From NCBI GenBank assembly GCA_035700025.1, contig DASSOY010000048.1, forward strand, positions 1-64,000: a DNA stretch of 64,000 nt. The letters run 5' to 3'. The translations under genes were made by a program, and so were the position numbers. Each line of letters starts with the position of its first letter. Within the stretch, counting starts at the first letter, position 1. The DNA comes from Bacillales bacterium. Its GTDB lineage: Bacteria; Bacillota; Bacilli; Bacillales; DASSOY01. The notes below the pieces were generated by a model. It was not told the DNA's origin. It was given only the letters and a program-made list of their open reading frames with translations, and made no database searches. Positions 8,635-17,721 of the stretch are shown here, in pieces.

Positions 8635-8652
8635 GAATGATTAATGTCTTAA

Positions 8653-8700
8653 GGCTGACTCGTTCGGTCGTTTTTAACAATCTTTTGAGTCAGCTTCTTT
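8653..8700 (+). terminator. Terminator-like hairpin downstream of the IS/repeat region
   Basis: Stem GCTGACTC (8654-8661) / GAGTCAGC (8687-8694) with a 25-nt loop, then TTCTTTTTC. It sits between the repeats and the 3' end of rnhC, and the T-rich side favours the plus strand. Confidence 0.45.
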
Positions 8701-8705
8701 TTCAT

Positions 8706-9644
8706 TCACTGACGCGTTAACTCAAAAGCTTTTTGGGTATTCGCAAAATGCAGCTTGGCGACGTCACGAAGCACATCTTTGCCTTGCTCCCGGATGAGCT
8801 GCGCTGCCGCAGCATCGACCTGTGCGCCGGCGCCTTTCGGCAACCCCATGCCGACTTTTTCGCTTAACGCATCCATTTCTTTCACGAATGCTTGGCGCGC
8901 GATGATCGAGGCGGCTGCCACCGAAAGGTGAAGCCCCTCCGCTTTCGTCTGGAACCAAACACGATCGTTGATGATCTCCGGCTGTCCTTTTAAATAATTG
9001 TAGTAAACGCCGGGTTTTGCAAACTGGTCGATCAGGATGCCGTCATACGGCGTCCCTTCTTCTTTTAACTGATGAATGACGTGGCGGATCGCATGATTAT
9101 GAAGCATCGCTTTCATTTTTCCTTGGTTCATGCCGCCTTCAAACAATTCATTGTATTTTCGGTTCGCCAGCGTCAGCTGCTTATAAGTAATAAGCGGCTT
9201 GATCGTCTCCGCTAGTGCGTCAATTTGCAAATCGGAAAGTTGCTTCGAATCTTTCAATCCGACGCTTTGCAACTCTTTCAGCTGATCACTTGCAATGAAT
9301 GCGGCTGTCACGGTCATCGGTCCGAAATAATCTCCGGTCCCCACTTCGTCCGAGCCAATCACGGAAAGTGTCGCTAAATTTTTCGGCGGCAGCCATCTCG
9401 TATCTCCAGCAGTCGGTGCCTTCTTTTTTGCAGCGGTACTTTCTCCTTGCCAACGTGCAGCTTCCGTTTCACACGTTTTTCCTTGAAACAACACTTTTCC
9501 AGATAAATAGGCGGTGACGGCGCACCCGGGCGGTTTGGCGAAAAATAAGCTTGCTCCCGGTTTTTTTGACTGTATGTAAGGCCCGTAATGAGCTTTCATG
9601 CGTTCCAACGTCTGTTTCGAACATTTTAATACCGTTTGTCTCAC
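8706..9644 (-). CDS. rnhC: Ribonuclease HIII
   Basis: Endonuclease that cuts the RNA strand of RNA-DNA hybrids, such as R-loops and primers. It has 312 residues from GTG 9644. AAAGGAGGAGAACGA stands directly before this GTG, so the longer ATG start at 9671 is unlikely. An N-terminal TBP-like substrate-binding domain (about residues 1-80, FFAKPPGCAVTAYLSGKVLF) precedes the RNase H fold. The active-site motif IGSDEVGTGDYFGPMTV is present, as is the later LHLSVAAASIIAR segment. It is transcribed opposite to cvpA, as in B. subtilis. Confidence 0.95.
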   Translation of the reverse strand: MRQTVLKCSKQTLERMKAHYGPYIQSKKPGASLFFAKPPGCAVTAYLSGKVLFQGKTCETEAARWQGESTAAKKKAPTAGDTRWLPPKNLATLSVIGSDEVGTGDYFGPMTVTAAFIASDQLKELQSVGLKDSKQLSDLQIDALAETIKPLITYKQLTLANRKYNELFEGGMNQGKMKAMLHNHAIRHVIHQLKEEGTPYDGILIDQFAKPGVYYNYLKGQPEIINDRVWFQTKAEGLHLSVAAASIIARQAFVKEMDALSEKVGMGLPKGAGAQVDAAAAQLIREQGKDVLRDVAKLHFANTQKAFELTRQ

Positions 9645-9850
9645 TCGTTCTCCTCCTTTATGCGCCTTCATTATAACGGAGAATCTCCGGCTTGGCGACC
9701 TGCATCGGACAAATAAAAATGCGAGATTCCCACGGGGGATGTTTTTTTGTTAAAATGAATGTGCGTATGCCGTCGAAATTTTTGCGAGGGCTCGTGAAAC
9801 GACAATATCAATACGTGTTCATAAAAAAAGGAAAGTCGAGGAATGTGCAG

Positions 9851-10393
9851 ATGCTGACGTTGATTATTTTGGTTGTCTTGATTGCCGGGTTTTTCATCGG
9901 TCTCCGGCGCGGTCTCATTTATGAAATCATCCATTTGACCGGTTTTGTTGCCGCCTTTATTGTCGCTTATCTCTATTTTGACGATATTGCTTCGCGGCTG
10001 CGGCTGTGGATTCCGTATCCCGGTTCCGGAGCCGGAGAGGGCGTCGCTTTTTTTTCGGACGCTTTGAATTTGGAAGAAGCGTATTATCGGGGGATCGCTT
10101 TTGCGATGTTGTTTTTCGGGACGAAGATCATTCTACATATTCTCGGAACGATGCTTGATTTTCTCGCCGAACTGCCGCTGCTGCGGACGGTGAATCGCTG
10201 GCTTGGCGGCGCTTTCGGCTTCGTCGAAGTATACTTGCTCGTATTTTTGCTTCTGTCCTTTGCCGCGTTAGTCCCGCTCGATTTTATCCAAAACGCGGTC
10301 GGTCAGTCCGGGCTGGCGCAAACAATTGTCCAACATACACCGATATTCTCGGCGCAAATCAAGGAGCTCTGGATGTCCCCGGGCGGGGTTTAA
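9851..10393 (+). CDS. CvpA family membrane protein (YshB-like)
   Basis: Membrane protein of 180 residues starting at ATG 9851, 7 nt after GAGGAA. The GTG 6 nt earlier is too close to that site. Four hydrophobic segments can be seen (near 1-18, 24-44, 76-100 and 120-142), with the family pattern GLRRGLIYEIIHLTGFVAAF in the N-terminus. CvpA proteins are linked to colicin V production and biofilm traits in enterobacteria, but their role in Bacillus is unclear. It precedes polX and mutS2. In B. subtilis zapA lies between rnhC and this gene; it is not present here. Confidence 0.85.
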   Translation: MLTLIILVVLIAGFFIGLRRGLIYEIIHLTGFVAAFIVAYLYFDDIASRLRLWIPYPGSGAGEGVAFFSDALNLEEAYYRGIAFAMLFFGTKIILHILGTMLDFLAELPLLRTVNRWLGGAFGFVEVYLLVFLLLSFAALVPLDFIQNAVGQSGLAQTIVQHTPIFSAQIKELWMSPGGV

Positions 10394-10433
10394 GGACATG
10401 CGAACCCAAGTATGACGAAGGCAGGTGGTTGCC

Positions 10434-12164
10434 GTGAATAAGAAAGACATCGTGAAAGCGCTCGAAACGATCGCCGTTTATCTTGAGATTCAAGGTGAAA
10501 ATTCATTTAAAGTGAGTGCTTACCGAAGAGCTGCACAAGCGCTTGAAAGCGATGAACGGAGTCTCGCAGCCATCGGCGACGTATCCCGGCTGAAAGGAAT
10601 CGGCAGCGGCACCGCTGCGGTGATCGACGAACTGAAGGAAACCGGCCGGTCTTCGCTGCTCGAGCAATTGACGGAAGCCATCCCGAACGGGTTGCTTCCG
10701 TTGTTGCATCTTCCCGGACTTGGCGGGAAAAAGATTGCGAGGCTGTATGGGGAGCTCGGCGTGACAGATCTCACGTCGTTGGAGAAAGTTTGCCGGGAAG
10801 GCCAAGTGCGCGGGCTTTCCGGTTTCGGGAAGAAATCGGAAGAAAAACTATTGGCGGCGATCGAGGAGGTCGGGAAGCGGCCGGACCGATTGCCGGTGGC
10901 GTACATGCTGCGGGCAGCGGAGGAAATCGAGCGGCAATTGCGGGAGATTCCGTCGGTGCAACGATTTTCACGGGCCGGAAGTCTCCGTCGGCTGAGTGAA
11001 ACGGTGAAAGATTTGGATTTTGTGGTGGCGACCGAAGATCCGCAAGCTTGTCGAGCGGCGATTTTGGCGCTTGCAGGCATATCGGAAATCGTCAATCAAG
11101 GCAACACGAAATTAACCGTTGCATTTGCGTTCGATTACGAGGTGCAAGCCGATTTCCGTCTCGTTGAACCCGATGCATATGCGACGGCTCTGCATCATTT
11201 TACTGGTTCGAAGGAACATAATGTGAAGATGCGTCAGCTGGCGAAAGCGCGCGGGGAGAAAATCAGCGAATACGGGATCGAAACCATTGAAACAGGAGAA
11301 GTGTCAACGTTTACTGACGAAGCCGCGTTCTTTGCCCATTTCGGGTTGAAGGAGATTCCGCCCGAATTACGCGTCGGCGGCGAAGAAATCAACAAGTTTG
11401 AGACGGACGTACGATTGATTTCCGAGTCTGATGTTCGGGCTGATCTTCACATGCATACGACATGGAGCGACGGGGCTTACACGATCGAAGAGATGGCCGA
11501 GGCCGCGCGGCAGCTCGGTTACGAATACATTGCGATAACGGATCATTCGAAATCGCTCGTCGTCGCTAAAGGGTTGGATGAAGAAAAACTGGCGCGGCAG
11601 CGGGAAGAAATTTGCCGGTTAAATGAGAAATATGATGATTTTACGCTATTTTCCGGCACGGAGATGGATATTTTACCGAACGGGCGTCTCGATTTTGAAG
11701 ACGAAGTGTTGGCGAAACTCGATTTCGTCATCGCCTCGATTCATTCTTCGTTTTCGCAAAGCCGTAAGCAAATTATGGAACGCTTGAAAACCGCGATTTA
11801 CAATCCGCATGTTGATTTGGTTGCCCACCCGACCGGACGGCTCATCGGGCGCCGGAAAGGGTATGACGTCGATGTGGCGCAGTTGATCGAATGGGCGCGA
11901 GAGACGGACACGGCCCTTGAATTGAATGCGAACCCGAACCGTTTCGACTTGGCGGCGAATTGGCTGCGGCTGGCTCAAGAAGCCGGTGTGAGGCTTTCAG
12001 TCAATACAGACGCCCATTACAAAGAAAACCTGACTTACATGAAGGTCGGCATTTCCTTTGCGAAAAAAGGCTGGATTCGGCCGGAGACCGTCATCAATAC
12101 GTATACAAAGCAGCAATTCCTCGCTTTTTTGAATCGAAATCGAGGGGAACCTCGTAGTAGTTGA
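10434..12164 (+). CDS. polX: DNA polymerase X / 3'-5' exonuclease
   Basis: Base-excision-repair polymerase of 576 residues. The start GTG 10434 follows GCAGGTGG and gives the family beginning MNKKDIVKALETIAVYLE; a GTG 9 nt upstream is possible. The N-terminal helix-hairpin-helix lyase-like region contains LKGIGSGTAAVIDEL and LPGLGGKKIARLYGELG. The nucleotidyl-transfer palm has RAGSLRRLSETVKDLDFVVA, with the DxD metal pair. The C-terminal PHP domain (about 335-570) starts ADLHMHTTWSDG and carries the histidines of the Mn-dependent exonuclease. It lies upstream of mutS2 as in B. subtilis. Confidence 0.95.
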   Translation: MNKKDIVKALETIAVYLEIQGENSFKVSAYRRAAQALESDERSLAAIGDVSRLKGIGSGTAAVIDELKETGRSSLLEQLTEAIPNGLLPLLHLPGLGGKKIARLYGELGVTDLTSLEKVCREGQVRGLSGFGKKSEEKLLAAIEEVGKRPDRLPVAYMLRAAEEIERQLREIPSVQRFSRAGSLRRLSETVKDLDFVVATEDPQACRAAILALAGISEIVNQGNTKLTVAFAFDYEVQADFRLVEPDAYATALHHFTGSKEHNVKMRQLAKARGEKISEYGIETIETGEVSTFTDEAAFFAHFGLKEIPPELRVGGEEINKFETDVRLISESDVRADLHMHTTWSDGAYTIEEMAEAARQLGYEYIAITDHSKSLVVAKGLDEEKLARQREEICRLNEKYDDFTLFSGTEMDILPNGRLDFEDEVLAKLDFVIASIHSSFSQSRKQIMERLKTAIYNPHVDLVAHPTGRLIGRRKGYDVDVAQLIEWARETDTALELNANPNRFDLAANWLRLAQEAGVRLSVNTDAHYKENLTYMKVGISFAKKGWIRPETVINTYTKQQFLAFLNRNRGEPRSS

Positions 12165-12208
12165 TTAAACCGTTACAGCGGATACCGTTCAGTCAGGAGT
12201 GTTTAATT

Positions 12209-14572
12209 GTGGAACGGGCGATGAGAGTACTTGAATTCAATAAAATGATTGACCGGTTGAAGCGTCACGCGGCGTCTTCGCTCGGTCTCGAAAAAATTGA
12301 ACAACTCAAGCCTTCAACCGATTTCGAACAGGTGAAACAGTGGCTCGATGAGACGGACGAAGGGGCAAAAGTGCTCCGATTGAAAGGAAGTGTGCCGTTC
12401 GGAGGCATTCACGATATCCGGGCGTCGTTGAAACGATCGCTCATCGGCGGGCATTTAAATGCCGCCGAATTGCTGGATATTGCCGAAACGATCTACGGAG
12501 GGCGGCGCTTGAAAGCGTTTATCGAAAAAATGGTCGAGGATGACGTCAAATTGCCTCTTTTGCACGGCATCGTTTCGCAATTTAATCCGGCCGGAGAGCT
12601 CGAACAGTCGATCAAAGCATGCATCGATGAATTCGGAGAGATTGTCGATTCGGCAAGCTCCGCTTTGCAACGGGTTCGCCGCGAAATTCGGAGCAGCGAA
12701 GGAAAAGTGCGCGAGAAACTGGAACAGCTCACGCGTTCCAGCAATACTCGAAAAATGCTCTCGGACGCGGTGATCACCATTCGCAACGACCGTTACGTCA
12801 TTCCGGTGAAGCAAGAATACCGCGGCAGCTTCGGCGGCATGGTGCACGACCAGTCTTCTTCCGGCGCGACGCTTTTCATTGAGCCGGCTTCGGTCGTGGA
12901 AATCAACAACCGCTTGCAAGAAGCGAAAATGAAAGAAGCACGGGAAATTGAAAAAATTCTCGGGGAGTTGAGCGCTGAAACGGCTCAATATGCGGACGAT
13001 TTGCTCGCCAATGTTGAACGGCTGCAGCATCTGGAATTTATTTTTGCAAAGGCGCATTATTCACGGGAATTGCGAGCCTCGAAACCGAAAATGAACTTGG
13101 ACGGCATCATCTCGTTCACGAAAGCGCGGCACCCGCTCATTGCTGAGGACGAAGTTGTACCGATCGACATAATGCTCGGAGGCGACTACACGTCGCTGAT
13201 TATTACCGGACCGAACACGGGCGGCAAAACGGTAACGTTGAAAACCGTCGGTTTGCTTACGTTAATGGCGCAATCCGGGCTCCACATTCCGGCGGAAGAC
13301 GGCTCATCGGCCGCATTGTTCCAGTCTGTGTTTGCCGACATCGGCGATGAGCAATCGATCGAGCAAAACTTAAGCACGTTTTCGTCGCATATGACGAACA
13401 TTGTCGATATTTTGAAAAACATCGATCGTCACAGTCTCGTGTTGTTTGACGAGCTTGGCGCAGGGACCGATCCGCAAGAGGGCGCGGCACTGGCGATCTC
13501 CATTTTGGATCATGTTCACGCTATCGGCGCCAAGGTTATTGCAACGACGCACTATAGTGAGCTCAAGGCTTATGCGTATGAACGAGAAGGCGTACTGAAC
13601 GCAAGTGTCGAATTTGATGTCGAGACGTTGAGACCGACGTACCGGTTGCTGATTGGCGTTCCGGGCCGAAGCAACGCATTCGAAATTTCGCGAAGGCTCG
13701 GCATGAGAGAAAGCATGATCGATGACGCAAAGCGGCAAATCGCGAGTGATTCGAACAAGGTCGACCGGATGATCGCGTCGCTCGAAGAGAATAAGAAACA
13801 AGCGGAACAGGACCGAGCGGCGGCGCAAAGCTTGTTGCGGGAAACAGAACAATTGCAGCAAGAGTTGCAGAGGAAGATTGCGGCGCTGGAGAATGAGAAG
13901 CGGAAAGTGCTCGAGGATGCCGAACGGCGCGCGAAGGAAGCGGTGTCAGAAGCGAAAGTTCGCGCGGAGGCGATTATCGAGGAGCTGCGCGAAGCGGCGA
14001 AGCGGGAAGGCGGCGCCGTGAAGGAGCACGAATGGATCGCAGCGCGGAAGCGGCTCGAGGAGGCGGCGCCGCAGTTGAGCGGGGAGCGGCCGGCTCGGCC
14101 GGCCGAGCGCGGAGGCGAGGCGCAACGGAAATTTGCCGCAGGTGATGAAGTGAAGGTGATCAGCCTAGGGCAGAAAGGGCATATCGTCGAGCAATTGGAC
14201 GATGATGAATACCTTGTGCAGCTCGGGATCTTGAAGATGAATGTAAATGCGGATGATTTGCGGAAGGTGAAGGCGGAGAAGCCAAAGTACAGCGAGGCCG
14301 TGACGACGGTGCGGAGCAGCGATTCACACGTGAAAACGGAGCTGGATTTGCGCGGGAAACGGTATGAGGAAGCGATGCACGAAGTGGAGAAGTATTTGGA
14401 CGATGCGCTGCTTGCCGGCTACCATCAAGTGTCCATCATACACGGCAAAGGGACGGGCGCATTGCGAAAAGGCGTGACGAAGTGGCTGCAAAACCATCCG
14501 AACGTGAAAAGTACGAGGATGGGGGCCGCGGGGGAAGGTGGAAGCGGGGTCACCGTCGCGCAATTAAAATAA
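12209..14572 (+). CDS. mutS2: Endonuclease MutS2
   Basis: MutS-like ATPase of 787 residues from GTG 12209, 8 nt after AGGAGT. In Firmicutes MutS2 acts on recombination intermediates and, per recent work, on collided ribosomes. The core helical-lever domain is followed by the ATPase with Walker A TGPNTGGKTVTLKTVG near residues 332-347 and Walker B LVLFDELGAGTDPQEG. A long charged coiled-coil spans about 510-625. A C-terminal Smr nuclease domain spans about 708-787, with LDLRG and HGKGTGALRKGV. The MutS mismatch-binding domain is absent, as expected. The segment around 14040-14110 is unusually rich in Gly, Ala and Arg. Confidence 0.95.
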   Translation: MERAMRVLEFNKMIDRLKRHAASSLGLEKIEQLKPSTDFEQVKQWLDETDEGAKVLRLKGSVPFGGIHDIRASLKRSLIGGHLNAAELLDIAETIYGGRRLKAFIEKMVEDDVKLPLLHGIVSQFNPAGELEQSIKACIDEFGEIVDSASSALQRVRREIRSSEGKVREKLEQLTRSSNTRKMLSDAVITIRNDRYVIPVKQEYRGSFGGMVHDQSSSGATLFIEPASVVEINNRLQEAKMKEAREIEKILGELSAETAQYADDLLANVERLQHLEFIFAKAHYSRELRASKPKMNLDGIISFTKARHPLIAEDEVVPIDIMLGGDYTSLIITGPNTGGKTVTLKTVGLLTLMAQSGLHIPAEDGSSAALFQSVFADIGDEQSIEQNLSTFSSHMTNIVDILKNIDRHSLVLFDELGAGTDPQEGAALAISILDHVHAIGAKVIATTHYSELKAYAYEREGVLNASVEFDVETLRPTYRLLIGVPGRSNAFEISRRLGMRESMIDDAKRQIASDSNKVDRMIASLEENKKQAEQDRAAAQSLLRETEQLQQELQRKIAALENEKRKVLEDAERRAKEAVSEAKVRAEAIIEELREAAKREGGAVKEHEWIAARKRLEEAAPQLSGERPARPAERGGEAQRKFAAGDEVKVISLGQKGHIVEQLDDDEYLVQLGILKMNVNADDLRKVKAEKPKYSEAVTTVRSSDSHVKTELDLRGKRYEEAMHEVEKYLDDALLAGYHQVSIIHGKGTGALRKGVTKWLQNHPNVKSTRMGAAGEGGSGVTVAQLK

Positions 14573-14586
14573 CGGAGGTCGAGGCG

Positions 14587-14994
14587 ATGGATCATTTCTG
14601 GGAGAATCCTTACATTCGTGATGCGGCCGACTACAGCGTAGTGATTTTATGCCTGGTCGTTTTTCTCGCGATTTTCGAGCTGTTGACCCGTTATCGCAAT
14701 TGGTACGAAATCAAACGAGGCAACTTGTCTGTTGCAATGGCTACGGGCGGAAAAATTTTTGGGATCGCCAACATTTTTCGGTTTTCGATTTTGAACAATG
14801 ACGACGTGTTGACGATGGTAGGCTGGGGCGCGTTTGGTTTTGCCTTGTTGTTGATCGGCTATTTCATATTTGAGTTTCTTACCCCGACGTTTCGAATCGA
14901 CGATGAGATCGCAGCCGACAACCGGGCAGTCGGTTTTACGGCGATGATGATTTCGATCGGCCTTTCCTACGTCATCGGCACGGGGATCGGCTAG
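14587..14994 (+). CDS. yshE: DUF350 family membrane protein (YshE)
   Basis: Small integral membrane protein of 135 residues with about four transmembrane segments (near 17-40, 55-65 weak, 78-98 and 114-133) and the acidic loop FRIDDEIAADNRAVGF typical of DUF350. Function unknown. It starts 14 bp after mutS2 behind GGAGGTCGAGGCG, which implies the same transcript. The gene pair mutS2-yshE is conserved in B. subtilis. Confidence 0.82.
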   Translation: MDHFWENPYIRDAADYSVVILCLVVFLAIFELLTRYRNWYEIKRGNLSVAMATGGKIFGIANIFRFSILNNDDVLTMVGWGAFGFALLLIGYFIFEFLTPTFRIDDEIAADNRAVGFTAMMISIGLSYVIGTGIG

Positions 14995-15005
14995 GAGGAC
15001 AACAC

Positions 15006-15086
15006 GTGAAAACGTTAGCGAAACTTTTAATTGTCTGCTGTGTCTTGTTTTTTGCGGCGGGGATCGTCTACTTGACATTTTTTTAA
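15006..15086 (+). CDS. Putative 26-residue membrane peptide
   Basis: A short frame starts at GTG 15006 with a full AGGAGGA site 7 nt upstream, right after the yshE stop. The peptide (MKTLAKLLIVCCVLFFAAGI, then VYLTFF) is one hydrophobic helix behind two lysines and reads as a single-span membrane peptide. I do not recognise it. The strong ribosome site in the correct place is the main evidence; its short length leaves room for chance. Confidence 0.5.
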   Translation: MKTLAKLLIVCCVLFFAAGIVYLTFF

Positions 15087-15104
15087 TAATGGACAGGATA
15101 AATC

Positions 15105-15113
15105 TGTTATAAT
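15105..15113 (+). promoter_or_regulatory. Extended -10 promoter of lcfA
   Basis: TGTTATAAT is an extended -10 (TG-n-TATAAT) with no good -35 at 17 bp. It lies about 125 bp before the lcfA start. No FadR palindrome is visible at this promoter. Confidence 0.55.
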
Positions 15114-15237
15114 CAAACTAAATAGGCATTTGTAAGCGGAAACAAGTCCCATTCTGTTGCAGAATCGTCTGGAGCCGTCAAGTTGGATTACGTGACTGGG
15201 CGTCCTTTTCAAGGACGAACGTTAAGGAGGCATTGCA

Positions 15238-16956
15238 ATGGCAAATGGTGATCGAAAGCCGTGGTTGAAACTGTATCCCGAAGAAATTCCGGCCCGCCTC
15301 GATTATGAAGAACGTCCATTGTTTCATTTTCTGCAACAAGCAGCGATCAAGCATCCCGACAAGACGGCGGTGGATTTCCTCGGAAAAGAACTGAGTTACG
15401 CCGAGTTGTACGAAAGTGCGGTGAAAGTCGCCCATTTCTTTCATTCGCTCGGCATTCAAAAAGGCGAACGGGTTTCCGTCATGCTGCCGAATTGTCCACA
15501 AGGTGTCATCAGCTATTATGGAGTTCTGTTGGCAGGCGGCATTGTCGTGCAAACGAATCCGTTGTACACCGAACGCGAATTGCACCATCAACTTGCCGAT
15601 TCAGAAGCGAGGTTTATCATTTGTCTTGATTTGGTCTATCCGAAAGTCTTGAAAGTGATGTCGTCACTGAAACTTGAACATGTCATCGTCACCGGCATAC
15701 AAGATTTTCTTCCTTTTCCGAAAAACGTGCTGTATCCGCTCGTGCAAAGAAAACAAAAGAAAAGTTTGCTCGTCGACGTAAATTATCGTCATCCGTTCGT
15801 CCATTCTTTCCCTTCCATTCTTGAACATACGGAAGCGATCCAACCGGAAATCGACGTCGACCCGAAAGAAGACCTTGCTTTGCTGCAATATACGGGAGGA
15901 ACGACGGGGCCGGCGAAAGGTGTTATGTTGACGCATTACAATCTTGTCGCCAATACGATGCAATGCCGGGCGTGGATGTACAAAATGAAATACGGGGAAG
16001 AACGGGTGCTTGGAATTTTACCATTTTTTCACGTTTACGGCATGACGACAGTAATGAATTTGTCGGTCATGTACGCTGCGGAAATGATTATTTTGCCAAG
16101 GTTCGATGTGAAACAAACGTTGAAAACGATCGAGAAAAAACATCCGACATTGTTTCCCGGTGCACCGACGATGTATATCGGACTGTTGCATCATCCTGAC
16201 ATCGAAAAGTATGATTTGTCTTCCATTAACGCTTGCATCAGCGGCTCTGCTCCGCTTCCGGCCGAGGTGCAAAAACAGTTTCAAGAGAAAACGAACGGTA
16301 GGCTTGTCGAAGGCTACGGGTTGTCGGAAGCTTCTCCCGTGACGCATGCGAATTTGATTTGGAACGATCGGAAAACCGGGAGCATCGGGTTGCCGTTTCC
16401 TGACACGGATGCCGCCTGTCTATCGTTGGAGACCGGTGAGATCGCCGGCGTCAACGAAGTCGGTGAACTGATGGTGAAAGGCCCCCAAGTGATGAAAGGG
16501 TATTGGAGGCGTCCGGATGAGACGGCGGCCGTCTTTAAAGACGAATGGTTGTTGACCGGGGATGTCGGGTACATGGACGAGGATGGGTATTTTTATATCA
16601 TCGACAGGAAAAAGGACATGATCATCGCAGGAGGGTTCAATATTTATCCTCGTGAGGTTGAGGAAGTTCTATACGAGCACGAGGCGGTTCAGGAGGTCGT
16701 CGTTGTCGGAGTTCCGGACGCTTATCGTGGGGAAACGGTTAAGGCTTACGTGGTGCTGAAGAAAGGGAAAACATGCGGGGAAAAAGAGTTGGATGACCAT
16801 TGCCGCCAATCGCTTGCTGCTTTCAAAGTGCCGCACCTGTATGAATTTCGCGACGAGCTGCCGAAGACGACTGTCGGAAAGATATTGCGACGGACGTTGT
16901 TGGAGGAAGAGAAGAAAAAAGCGCAGGCTGCCGCAGGGGAATCGCAATCGAATTAA
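15238..16956 (+). CDS. lcfA: Long-chain fatty-acid--CoA ligase
   Basis: Activates long-chain fatty acids with ATP and CoA, the entry step of beta-oxidation. The protein has 572 residues. ANL-superfamily signatures are clear: the P-loop-like LLQYTGGTTGPAKGVMLTH (about residues 216-234), the adenine site VEGYGLSEASPVTH, and the hinge DEWLLTGDVGYMDEDGY followed by RKKDMIIAGGFNIYPREVEE. The C-terminal catalytic lysine region is KTTVGKILRR. The start ATG 15238 follows TTAAGGAGGC. It heads the lcfA-fadR-etfBA group known from B. subtilis. Confidence 0.96.
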   Translation: MANGDRKPWLKLYPEEIPARLDYEERPLFHFLQQAAIKHPDKTAVDFLGKELSYAELYESAVKVAHFFHSLGIQKGERVSVMLPNCPQGVISYYGVLLAGGIVVQTNPLYTERELHHQLADSEARFIICLDLVYPKVLKVMSSLKLEHVIVTGIQDFLPFPKNVLYPLVQRKQKKSLLVDVNYRHPFVHSFPSILEHTEAIQPEIDVDPKEDLALLQYTGGTTGPAKGVMLTHYNLVANTMQCRAWMYKMKYGEERVLGILPFFHVYGMTTVMNLSVMYAAEMIILPRFDVKQTLKTIEKKHPTLFPGAPTMYIGLLHHPDIEKYDLSSINACISGSAPLPAEVQKQFQEKTNGRLVEGYGLSEASPVTHANLIWNDRKTGSIGLPFPDTDAACLSLETGEIAGVNEVGELMVKGPQVMKGYWRRPDETAAVFKDEWLLTGDVGYMDEDGYFYIIDRKKDMIIAGGFNIYPREVEEVLYEHEAVQEVVVVGVPDAYRGETVKAYVVLKKGKTCGEKELDDHCRQSLAAFKVPHLYEFRDELPKTTVGKILRRTLLEEEKKKAQAAAGESQSN

Positions 16957-16994
16957 TGCCGTCAATGGTCGACGTAACCGGTTGGCGATTTTCG

Positions 16995-17049
16995 TTGACA
17001 TGAAAAAAGAAATTTCGATATGATAACAATGAATGAACGATCATTCATT
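16995..17049 (+). promoter_or_regulatory. fadR promoter with FadR operator
   Basis: -35 TTGACA (16995-17000), 18-bp spacer, -10 TATGAT (17019-17024). A perfect palindrome with arms AATGAATGA and TCATTCATT around ACGA spans 17028-17049, over the expected start of transcription. It fits my recollection of the B. subtilis FadR box (TGAATGA...TCATTCA). Inference: FadR represses its own gene and etfBA, with release by long-chain acyl-CoA. Confidence 0.82.
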
Positions 17050-17063
17050 GATGGGAGTCTGAC

Positions 17064-17657
17064 ATGACGAAACGAAATCAACCGAAATATGGGAAAATCA
17101 TCGACGCCGCAGTGGTAGTCATCGCTGAGCACGGATTTGAACGTGCGCAAATCTCGAAAATTGCCAAGCAAGCCGGGGTCGCGGACGGCACGATCTACTT
17201 ATATTTTAAAAACAAGGAAGATTTGCTGCTTTCCTTGTTCCGTGAAAAAATGGGGCAATTCATTGAAAGCATTGAAAATGAAATCGCCGGCAAAACGCGA
17301 GTCCGGGATCGATTGTTTACGCTGATTGACATGCATTTTCGGCAATTGGCCGCGGACTATTCGCTTGCGATTGTCACGCAGCTTGAATTGCGCCAGTCGA
17401 ATAAAGGTTTGCGAGCCAAAATAGGGGAAGTTCTCAAGAGGTATTTGAAGCTTATTGATGATATACTGGTGGAGGGGATGGACCAGGGCGTGTTCGATGC
17501 CGATTTGGATGTGCGTCTGGCGAGACAGATGATTTTTGGAACTTTGGATGAAACCGTTACCAATTGGGTATTGAACGAAGGAAAGTACGATCTGGCGGCT
17601 CTTTCTGCCGATGTGAATCGGCTGTTGATTCGCGGGTTGAGCGGCGGCAATTGCTGA
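17064..17657 (+). CDS. fadR: TetR-family fatty-acid regulator FadR (YsiA)
   Basis: Repressor of beta-oxidation genes, 197 residues. The TetR helix-turn-helix is at about residues 8-55: KIIDAAVVVIAEHGFERAQI, then AGVADGTIYLYFKNKEDLL. The C-terminal helical domain should bind long-chain acyl-CoA, which lifts repression in B. subtilis. Position between lcfA and etfBA and the palindromic operator at its own promoter support the assignment. In B. subtilis fadB (enoyl-CoA hydratase) follows; here etfB comes next. Confidence 0.92.
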   Translation: MTKRNQPKYGKIIDAAVVVIAEHGFERAQISKIAKQAGVADGTIYLYFKNKEDLLLSLFREKMGQFIESIENEIAGKTRVRDRLFTLIDMHFRQLAADYSLAIVTQLELRQSNKGLRAKIGEVLKRYLKLIDDILVEGMDQGVFDADLDVRLARQMIFGTLDETVTNWVLNEGKYDLAALSADVNRLLIRGLSGGNC

Positions 17658-17721
17658 ACGGCCGGCGAGGACGCAAGCACGAACACGAAACTCGTTATCA
17701 TTCTTTGGAGGTGGGCATGCA

